Assembly: GCA_001822655.1 (NCBI GenBank) | Contig: MHRX01000045.1 | Span: 1 to 5,149, forward strand | Direction of reading: 5' to 3' | DNA from: Candidatus Taylorbacteria bacterium RIFCSPLOWO2_01_FULL_45_15b | GTDB lineage: Bacteria > Patescibacteriota > Minisyncoccia > Phycocordibacterales > 01-FULL-45-15b | DNA: 5,149 nt | Shown here: positions 1-5,149 of the stretch, piece after piece | How the letters are laid out: each line of letters begins with the position of its first letter | Position numbering within the stretch: position 1 is the first letter of the stretch | The notes under the pieces: model-generated | Seen by the model: only the letters and a program-made list of their open reading frames with translations | Told to the model about the DNA's origin: nothing | The model's database searches: none | Position numbers and translations under genes: made by a program

Positions 1-612
1 CTCGCCATAATGATGTATTTCTTTCGCCTCAGTGGCCATAATATCATTTGCCACGAGAAGCTGATCGGGTCGAACGGGAAAAGGGCCTTTTGTCGTCAAA
101 TTATCCCATGAGCGGATCATACCGAGTACAGGAATTTTGCGACGACGCGCTTCCAGCATAAAATTGGCATCAAGTGGAGCAAAAATATCTGTGGCAAAAA
201 GCATGGAAGGCGTGTGTTTTTCAAAAATTTTTGCATAACGACCTCGCGGCATAAAAAAATTATAAAAATAATGATATGCGCGAAAAAATACAGGGGCAAA
301 AATAAAGAGATGCTTTGTGTAAGGGAATAACCATCCCACACCAGACTTCTTTCGAAAACCTGCTGATTTTGTAAGAAATGACGCAAGAGCAAAATCATTG
401 AGAAAAGCATCTACTTTTCCCACAGTGCGTTCGACAGCCTCGATCGTTATACGTTCATCGCCAAAATTTGTCTCGAAGAATTCTTTTTTTTTATGGGGAA
501 TAAGAAGAACAACCTTGAGAGACGGATCACTCCGAAGCATTTCAAAAAAAGGAGAGGTCAAAATATTTCTCGAAATGAACACGTGGAAACTCGTAACGAA
601 AATAGTCTTCAT
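1..612 (-). CDS. Unrecognised protein, possibly a GT-B-like glycan-assembly enzyme; 3'-truncated by the window edge
   Basis: A continuous frame from ATG at 612 to the window edge gives 204 residues with no stop; the C-terminal part lies outside. It begins MKTIFVTSFHVFISRNILTS, like the first strand and loop of a nucleotide-binding or GT-B domain, followed by SLKVVLLIPHKKKEFFETNF (31-50), a second strand-helix unit. Residues 97-121 are rich in aromatics (Phe/Tyr/His) without being a clean transmembrane helix. The best-looking conserved block is PVLGMIRSWDNLTTKG (161-176), followed by a loop and LLVANDIMATEAKEIHHYG (185-203), resembling the end of the N-terminal lobe of GT-B or CDP-glycerol-transferase-like proteins, but I cannot name the family. 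ATG lies 18 bases after the glycosyltransferase stop on the same strand, so it should belong to the same operon; no strong Shine-Dalgarno. Base composition looks more A+T-rich than the reductase gene. Coding status is well supported; function is open. Confidence 0.82.
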   Translation of the reverse strand, partial: MKTIFVTSFHVFISRNILTSPFFEMLRSDPSLKVVLLIPHKKKEFFETNFGDERITIEAVERTVGKVDAFLNDFALASFLTKSAGFRKKSGVGWLFPYTKHLFIFAPVFFRAYHYFYNFFMPRGRYAKIFEKHTPSMLFATDIFAPLDANFMLEARRRKIPVLGMIRSWDNLTTKGPFPVRPDQLLVANDIMATEAKEIHHYGE

Positions 613-630
613 ATTATTCCAAAAGGATTA

Positions 631-1833
631 TTAATTGCCCACTTTCTTAAAAATCGCATTCATTCCTTCAGCATATTGCCGCCAGGAAAAATTAGTCCGG
701 ACATATTTCGAACCATCTTTACTTAACGTTTGGTAGAGTGTCGGATCTGTGGCAAGTTCATCAAGTGCGGCCGCGAGACTTACTGGGTTCTTTACTTCAG
801 CGACCATAACCTCTCGCTTATGGTGAAGTGTCTCATAGGTACCGGGAACCGGAGTTATGACCGTCGGAAGACCCGCCGCAATAGATTCATATACGGAAAG
901 TCCTTGAGACTGAAGATGGGGAAACACGAATATATGGCTCTCTGCAAACGCTTTCATCAATTCCTCATCCAAATATGTTCCTTTATACACCACTCTGTTT
1001 TCTACTCCGAGCCTCCTTGATAGCTCGATCAGTTTTTTGTGATATTTTTTATCGCACGAATAGTCGCCAAAAATTGAAAGTTCAGGATCTAATCCTTTTT
1101 CGATAAGTATCGGTAAGGCCGAAATAATATCCTCGAACCTCCGGTACGACAAGAAAATGCCACTCGTCAATAAAAACAATTTTTTTTCACGAGAAGGAGA
1201 TTCGTGGTAAAGATACTGGAACCGATCTATATCAAGTCCCGACGGAACAATGGTGCTTTTTCTTCCCGCATACCGCTCAAGCATTTTTTGATGAAAAGTA
1301 TCAAATACGGTAATCACATCTTGTTTTTGGACAAAAAACCTGTCGTACGCATTTCTAAGAAGGATAACAAGTTTTTTATACCACAGGGGTTTCTTCGGTA
1401 TATCGTGATACTCTGGATTTTCTACCATCTCAAGCATCTCAATTGGCCAGCGCATTGCAGGCAATTCGTTCAGATTCCAGACCGAAGGAATGTGTTTAAT
1501 GTTTTTCTTATAAAAATAAGCGACATGATGACTTATGATGCAGTGGGGATGCAGGAGTTCGGTCGATGAATCAATGTATTTAGATAATCGCTTTGCCATG
1601 CGGGTTTCATTGATGAAACCAAAAAAACCCGTAGTTGGAAGATGTTCGTCTTGAGGAAGCGCTCTGACCGGTATATCTCCCACCAATTCCGGATAACATC
1701 GCTCGCGGTCATATGCGAACGTATAAAGCCGGATATCATGGCCCATTTTTTTCAATTCATGCGCAAGCGAGAGCGCTTGGCGCTGTACGCCGCCAAAATT
1801 TGTAAGCCTCCGCACAATGATAGCGATATGCAT
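631..1833 (-). CDS. GT4-type retaining glycosyltransferase (GT-B fold)
   Basis: 400 residues, full length for a GT4-like enzyme that transfers a sugar from a nucleotide donor to a growing glycan or lipid-linked acceptor at the cytoplasmic face of the membrane. N-terminal Rossmann half opens MHIAIIVRRLTNFGGVQRQA, with the acceptor-side glycine loop GGVQR (14-18). The C-terminal half has VPSGLDIDRF (196-205), the RRFEDIISAL stretch (231-240) that in relatives contacts the donor phosphates, FGDY (255-258), VVYKGTYLDEEL (281-292), and the donor-site region GLSVYESIAAGLPTVITPVP (311-330). In the usual E-x7-E motif the second Glu is Glu316, but the first position is Gln308. No signal peptide or transmembrane helix is evident. 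ATG lies 3 bases after the reductase stop, so it is surely co-transcribed; no Shine-Dalgarno is visible. Donor and acceptor cannot be read from sequence; a GDP-sugar from the upstream genes is plausible but inferred. Confidence 0.92.
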   Translation of the reverse strand: MHIAIIVRRLTNFGGVQRQALSLAHELKKMGHDIRLYTFAYDRERCYPELVGDIPVRALPQDEHLPTTGFFGFINETRMAKRLSKYIDSSTELLHPHCIISHHVAYFYKKNIKHIPSVWNLNELPAMRWPIEMLEMVENPEYHDIPKKPLWYKKLVILLRNAYDRFFVQKQDVITVFDTFHQKMLERYAGRKSTIVPSGLDIDRFQYLYHESPSREKKLFLLTSGIFLSYRRFEDIISALPILIEKGLDPELSIFGDYSCDKKYHKKLIELSRRLGVENRVVYKGTYLDEELMKAFAESHIFVFPHLQSQGLSVYESIAAGLPTVITPVPGTYETLHHKREVMVAEVKNPVSLAAALDELATDPTLYQTLSKDGSKYVRTNFSWRQYAEGMNAIFKKVGN

Positions 1834-1836
1834 GTG

Positions 1837-2769
1837 TTATTGTTGATTGAGGTTCATCCAATGAATCGTCTTTCGCAGTCCCGTTTCGAGATCCGTATCA
1901 GGATTATACCCTATAGCCTCTCTCACGCGCGAGATATCAAGAAGCCTTCGGTTGTCGGGCCCGCCTTTATCTTTAAGCCATATAAGGGCTCCCTCGAAAC
2001 CCATAATTTTAGAGATGATCTCCGCCAACTCTCTAATCGTAGACTCTTTTCCTGAACCGAGATTCAGTGGCTCTGCCTCATCATACTTTTCGGCAATGGC
2101 GACGAGTGCTCGAACAGCGTCTTCCACGTACAAGAAATCACGCGTCGAATTTCCGCTTCCCCATACTTCAATCGATTTGCTTCCGTCGCTTTTCGACTTT
2201 TTTATGCGGTTTATGAGCGTCGGAATCACATAGCCGCTCTTCCCGTCGTCGCCCGGGCCATACATGTTTGTCGGGATAACGTGCACAATATTCATTCCGT
2301 ATTGCTCTCGATATGTTTGCCCCATCACTAAAAGAAGCAGTTTTGAAAAAGAGTACGGGAGATGTATTTTCTCATATCGAGAACCCCATATTGAATCCTC
2401 GTGATAGGGCACTTCGAGATCTGCCGCGTACACTGTCGCGCTCCCCATGGCAACAACCTTTTTTACTTTCTGAAGTCTTGCGGCCTCAAGAACATTGGTA
2501 TTCATGAGTACATTATCCCGGATTATCTCTCCGGGATGCTGTTTATGCTCCTCCATTCCGCCCGTATGCGCGGCCATATGAAAAACCACATCAATGCCGC
2601 GCATGGCGGCGGCGCATTGTTCCAAGTCGAGAAGATCACATTCACTGCGGCGGGGAGCACGTATGTTTTCCGAAGGAACTCCCTCGGCAAGCAGAGTGTC
2701 AACAAAATGAGAACCGACAAATCCGGAACCACCTGTGATTAGAATCTTACTTTTTTTTAGATCCATCAT
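1837..2769 (-). CDS. GDP-fucose-synthase-like SDR, probable GDP-4-keto-6-deoxysugar reductase lacking epimerase residues
   Basis: Extended SDR of 310 residues, close to the WcaG/Fcl layout. Visible: Rossmann motif TGGSGFVG (12-19), HMAAHTGG (64-71), MGSATVY (108-114) with catalytic Ser110, PYSFSKL (138-144) with Tyr139-x3-Lys143, PTNMYGPGD (166-174), GYVIPTLINRI from 179, then VWGSGNSTRDFLYVEDA and a C-terminal half matching GDP-fucose synthase (NLGSG, TIRELAEII). GDP-fucose synthase uses Cys109 and His179 (E. coli numbering) for C3/C5 epimerisation; aligning SSCIYP and SHVIP by eye puts Thr112 and Tyr180 there. I therefore infer a C4 ketoreductase without epimerisation. Start: ATG at 2769 (the next ATG, 2766, is equally possible); GTG at 2784 would add five residues ahead of an already complete N terminus. 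The start lies inside the methyltransferase's 3' end with no clear ribosome binding site, suggesting coupling. Alternatives: GDP-rhamnose or 6-deoxytalose synthase-like, or an NDP-sugar epimerase. Confidence 0.88.
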   Translation of the reverse strand: MMDLKKSKILITGGSGFVGSHFVDTLLAEGVPSENIRAPRRSECDLLDLEQCAAAMRGIDVVFHMAAHTGGMEEHKQHPGEIIRDNVLMNTNVLEAARLQKVKKVVAMGSATVYAADLEVPYHEDSIWGSRYEKIHLPYSFSKLLLLVMGQTYREQYGMNIVHVIPTNMYGPGDDGKSGYVIPTLINRIKKSKSDGSKSIEVWGSGNSTRDFLYVEDAVRALVAIAEKYDEAEPLNLGSGKESTIRELAEIISKIMGFEGALIWLKDKGGPDNRRLLDISRVREAIGYNPDTDLETGLRKTIHWMNLNQQ

Positions 2770-4129
2770 TTTTTTTGCCAACACCCGCGGTACTTTTAGC
2801 TCTTACGCTCGGCGAAATACCGAGCTCCTCTCGACCTATCACTTTAAATTCTGGCAGTGGAACGATAAATTTACCGCCGGACGCAAAGAATTCATGCTCA
2901 CGTTCAATAAACTCCTTCAGAAAATGCCATGGTAATACGAGGAAGTAATGAGGATCGCCTTTTCGCGCATCCTCCTCCGAAACAATGGGTATATTCGTGC
3001 GTATTGTCTTTTTCCCCCACTTCATCGGATTTCTCTCTGCCGCGGCGCTAATATGGTCTTTAGTGAGATTGAAATACTGAAGAAGTGTATTGCCTTTTGT
3101 CGATGCGCCATATACATAAATATTTTTTCCTTTTTTCTTCTCGTTGTGGATAAAGGAAACGAGGGAATCTCCGAGCCGCTTAACATCGGCGGCAAACTTC
3201 TCATATATTTCGTACTCCTGAAGTCCGAGCATTTCCTCAAGCGCAACTCGCTCCAAATGCCTGATGTCTTTTCCAAAGCGCTCGTCGCCGACGCGGCTGC
3301 CGACATGACGAATATACGCGCGGAGACTTCCACCGTTCACATCATTTGATTCCACATCAAATACCTCGAGATCGTGCCGTTTGAGGAGAAACTTCAAAAC
3401 ATCCAAAGAATAGTACTCGAGGTGTTCGTGGCAGATATTATCGAATGCGTTCAACATAAGCATCGAAGGAAGATCTGTCATTTGAATTACAAATACGCCA
3501 TTCGGATCAAGGATAGTGGCGACATCACGGATAAACGAATTCGGGTCCTCGAGATCATAGAACATGGCGATAGCGGTAATGATCTTTGCTTTTGCATTCT
3601 TGTATTTCTTCTGATATGGGCCTTTGGAGAAAAAATCATTAAACACATGGTGACTTCCTTGCTGTGCAGCTTGCATAAGATTCTTCGCAGGTTCAAAGCC
3701 GACGCGAATAACCCCGGGATGTTCGTACGCCCGCAGAAGCGTACTGTCATTGCTTCCTATATCAAGGACAATATCTCCCGCCTGCGGCCGCGCGATTCTC
3801 TCCGCAATGTGCGCAATATCCGTCAGTTCTTCAACCATTGTTTTGTTGACCCCCGACATGTACCAATAATTGCGATACATCGCATGGGGAGAAATGCCGT
3901 GACGAAGCTGGACTAATCCACAGCCACCGTTTTTTCTGTCACAAATAATCAAATCAAGCGGGTATCCCTCTCCCTCGTGGCTTTTATCGGAATCGATAAA
4001 ATCCGACATGTGCAAATTTCCGAGCGAAATAATATCCTTAAATTTTTGCTTCCCGCACACCCTACAGCGCGTAATCGTGATCAATTCGTCGGAAGATTTT
4101 TTTTCCGCCTTTTTTTTATTTTTTTTCAT
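2747..4129 (-). CDS. SAM-dependent nucleotide-sugar C-methyltransferase (TcaB9/TylC3/NovU type)
   Basis: 460 residues with the three-part layout of sugar C-methyltransferases. (i) An N-terminal zinc-finger-like region has C22-x2-C25 and C63-x6-C70 followed by GLVQL; the second pair is wider than the usual C-x2-C. (ii) The SAM-binding core has motif I VLDIGSNDST (121-130), with Ser at 129 where Gly is usual, acidic GFEPAKN (144-150), the catalytic motif CHEHLEYYS (233-241) and GGSLRAY (266-272). (iii) The C-terminal domain has YGASTKGNTLLQYF (340-353), ERNPMKWGK (365-373) and a late VLPWHFLKEF (398-407). In TcaB9 the His of the equivalent Glu-His pair (here Glu235-His236) is proposed as the base that deprotonates the carbon next to a 4-keto group. 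Known relatives methylate C3 or C5; the sequence does not decide which. Lying between gmd and a reductase, it probably acts on a GDP-4-keto sugar. Both termini are Lys-rich tails encoded by poly-A runs. Starts at ATG 4129 (ATGA overlap with gmd), with no strong Shine-Dalgarno; ends TAA inside the next gene. Confidence 0.92.
   Translation of the reverse strand: MKKNKKKAEKKSSDELITITRCRVCGKQKFKDIISLGNLHMSDFIDSDKSHEGEGYPLDLIICDRKNGGCGLVQLRHGISPHAMYRNYWYMSGVNKTMVEELTDIAHIAERIARPQAGDIVLDIGSNDSTLLRAYEHPGVIRVGFEPAKNLMQAAQQGSHHVFNDFFSKGPYQKKYKNAKAKIITAIAMFYDLEDPNSFIRDVATILDPNGVFVIQMTDLPSMLMLNAFDNICHEHLEYYSLDVLKFLLKRHDLEVFDVESNDVNGGSLRAYIRHVGSRVGDERFGKDIRHLERVALEEMLGLQEYEIYEKFAADVKRLGDSLVSFIHNEKKKGKNIYVYGASTKGNTLLQYFNLTKDHISAAAERNPMKWGKKTIRTNIPIVSEEDARKGDPHYFLVLPWHFLKEFIEREHEFFASGGKFIVPLPEFKVIGREELGISPSVRAKSTAGVGKKNDGSKKK
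2751..2776 (-). repeat. Two A8 runs in the overlap between the methyltransferase and reductase genes
   Basis: Coding-strand runs of eight A occupy 2776-2769 and 2758-2751. The first ends in the A of the proposed reductase ATG (2769); both encode Lys in the methyltransferase tail GKKNDGSKKK, and the second also encodes Lys5-Lys6 of the reductase. The reductase frame is +1 relative to the methyltransferase frame, so loss of one A in the first run would fuse the two proteins. Whether this happens is unknown. Confidence 0.7.
4097..4126 (-). repeat. Three A8 homopolymer runs at the 5' end of the methyltransferase gene
   Basis: On the coding strand three separate runs of eight A occur at 4126-4119, 4117-4110 and 4104-4097, within the first 33 bases of the methyltransferase gene. 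They encode the Lys-rich leader MKKNKKKAEKKSS, which precedes the first zinc-motif cysteine at residue 22. Such runs are prone to polymerase slippage, so the reading frame here could vary between cells or be a sequencing-error site. The frame as given is intact. Confidence 0.75.
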
Positions 4130-5149
4130 GAATATTTTTTCTTGAGGTCAGCGTAATCAAAGTCTACCATCATTTTGACGAGCGCGAAAAAAGAGACTTT
4201 TGGCTTCCACTTCAGAATCGTGGCGACTTTGTGAGGATTGGCCAGTAAAAAATGCACCTCATTCGGCCGGTGATATTTTTTATTTACTTTGACCCTGACA
4301 ATACCCTTTTCATCAACCCCCACCTCGCGAAGCCCTTTTCCTTTCCACGTTATCTTCATGCCGAGATTTTCTGCCGCCGCTTCGACAAATTCCCGAACGC
4401 TTCGCGATTCTCCGGTACCGACGACAAAATCATCCGGTCTCTTTTGCTGAAGCATGAGCCACATAGCCTCGACATAATCTCCCGCAAACCCCCAATCACG
4501 CTTCGCGTCAAGATTGCCAAGTTCAAAATATTCCTGAATTCCAAGTTTTATCTTTGCAAGCGAAATGGTAATTTTCCTTGTGACGAAATGCTCCCCTCGG
4601 ACGGGTGATTCATGATTGAAAAGTATTCCCGAAGCAATAAATACACGCTTTTTCTTGCGGAGGGCGACAACAAAATCTCTATGGGCCTTTAATTTTGCTT
4701 CAGCATACGGACTTACCGGCATAAAACGCGTTTCTTCATTTTGGGGAGGCGGTGTCGAGCCGTACATCTCGCTCGTCGAGGCCTGATATATTTTCACTTT
4801 AGGATTAATGCGTAGCGCATTCACAAAAAGTCGCCCCGTACCTTCGTAATTCACATCCCAGGATTCGTCAGGACATACGAAAGAAATACCGACATCGGAT
4901 TGAGCCGCAAGATTATATATCTCATCAGGCTTCGATGCTTTAAGTGCCGAAATCAGAGTTTTTTCATCACGCATATTGCCGTAAAGCAGTGTTATGTTTT
5001 TTTTTAAATATTCCACCTCATTTCCAAAACGAACAAGCGGATCATTGCTTGTCCTTCGGATTAGGCCGAATACTTTATAACCTTTCTCGATCAAAAATTT
5101 AGAAAGATAGTAGCCGTCCTGCCCCGTTAAGCCTGTAATGAAAGCCTTT
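4126..5149 (-). CDS. gmd: GDP-mannose 4,6-dehydratase, 5'-truncated by the window edge
   Basis: Converts GDP-D-mannose to GDP-4-keto-6-deoxy-D-mannose, the branch-point intermediate for GDP-fucose, GDP-rhamnose, GDP-perosamine and related sugars; cytoplasmic, NADP(H)-dependent extended SDR. The frame stays open to the window edge: 340 residues are visible, beginning KAFITGLTGQDGYYLSKF, so only about 2-5 N-terminal residues are missing. In visible numbering: Rossmann motif TGLTGQDG (5-12), cofactor-phosphate motif IRRTS (30-34), NLAAQSDV (79-86), catalytic Thr125 and Glu127 in STSEMYG, Tyr148-x3-Lys152 in SPYAEAKL, the family signature NHESPVRGEHFVTRK (178-192), and RDWG (217-220). All catalytic positions look intact. 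A TTG at 5094 lies inside the Rossmann domain and is not the start. The stop TGA overlaps the next gene's ATG as ATGA, implying translational coupling. The length fits the family. Very confident of family and function. Confidence 0.96.
   Translation of the reverse strand, partial: KAFITGLTGQDGYYLSKFLIEKGYKVFGLIRRTSNDPLVRFGNEVEYLKKNITLLYGNMRDEKTLISALKASKPDEIYNLAAQSDVGISFVCPDESWDVNYEGTGRLFVNALRINPKVKIYQASTSEMYGSTPPPQNEETRFMPVSPYAEAKLKAHRDFVVALRKKKRVFIASGILFNHESPVRGEHFVTRKITISLAKIKLGIQEYFELGNLDAKRDWGFAGDYVEAMWLMLQQKRPDDFVVGTGESRSVREFVEAAAENLGMKITWKGKGLREVGVDEKGIVRVKVNKKYHRPNEVHFLLANPHKVATILKWKPKVSFFALVKMMVDFDYADLKKKYS

Noticed and set aside
117..410. 97-residue minus-strand frame, hydrophobic and Leu/Phe-rich, resembling a membrane peptide
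   Set aside because: It is a different frame of the truncated gene at 1-612, whose own frame gives a much more protein-like sequence; the hydrophobicity comes from reading T-rich codons out of frame.
613..630. Terminator or promoter in the 18-base gap before the last gene
   Set aside because: Too short, with no inverted repeat or promoter-like boxes; simply an intra-operon spacer.
1642..2055. 137-residue open frame on the plus strand across the reductase/glycosyltransferase junction
   Set aside because: Antisense to two confident genes, with no motif support and an Arg/His/Ile/Ser-rich shadow-like composition.
1837..2769. Annotation of the reductase as GDP-L-fucose synthase (fcl/wcaG)
   Set aside because: Overall similarity is strong, but both epimerisation residues appear replaced and the adjacent C-methyltransferase argues for a different product; no gene symbol was assigned.
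2747..2784. GTG start for the reductase at 2784
   Set aside because: Adds only five residues (MLAKK) before an already normal N terminus and increases the overlap; ATG at 2769 or 2766 fits SDR lengths better.
3374..3916. 180-residue open frame on the plus strand
   Set aside because: Lies entirely antisense to the well-supported methyltransferase core, has no recognisable domain and an implausible composition; a shadow.
4126..4128. Possible recoding of TGA (as in some candidate phyla)
   Set aside because: The TGA ends the dehydratase at a normal family length and forms an ATGA junction with the next gene, and the five gene frames contain no internal TGA.
4126..5094. Starting the GDP-mannose dehydratase at the TTG codon at 5094
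   Set aside because: The frame continues to the window edge and encodes the family's essential TGLTGQDG cofactor motif upstream of that TTG.

Overview
The window is a stretch of a surface-polysaccharide (nucleotide-sugar and glycosyltransferase) locus. It holds five protein-coding genes, all on the minus strand and packed end to end, so the transcript reads from position 5149 down to 1. Both outer genes are cut by the window edges: the first lacks only a few N-terminal residues and the last lacks its C-terminal part. I see no RNA gene, CRISPR array, insertion sequence, terminator or intergenic gap longer than 18 bases.

In transcription order: (1) GDP-mannose 4,6-dehydratase (5149-4126), overlapping by 4 bases (ATGA) with (2) a zinc-motif, SAM-dependent sugar C-methyltransferase of the TcaB9/TylC3/NovU type (4129-2747). 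Gene 2 overlaps by about 20 bases with (3) an extended short-chain dehydrogenase/reductase resembling GDP-fucose synthase (2769-1837). A 3-base gap leads to (4) a GT4-type glycosyltransferase (1833-631). An 18-base gap leads to (5) a protein of unrecognised family, probably also in glycan assembly (612-1, truncated).

The first three genes read as a pathway. The dehydratase would make GDP-4-keto-6-deoxy-D-mannose, the methyltransferase would add a methyl to a carbon next to the keto group, and the reductase would reduce C4. The reductase keeps the SDR Ser/Tyr/Lys triad but, on my alignment to remembered E. coli WcaG, lacks the Cys and His used by GDP-fucose synthase for 3,5-epimerisation. This points away from GDP-L-fucose and toward a branched-chain, C-methylated GDP-6-deoxyhexose (virenose-like), which gene 4 and perhaps gene 5 would build into a glycan. 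The pathway is inference; the residue substitutions are read from the sequence, and their equivalence to WcaG positions comes from a by-eye alignment.

Organism: bacterial, of moderate G+C, with very compact gene spacing, standard stop codons, almost no Shine-Dalgarno signals and lysine-rich poly-A tracts. This would fit a candidate-phyla (Patescibacteria/CPR-like) genome, but that assignment is a weak guess based on style.
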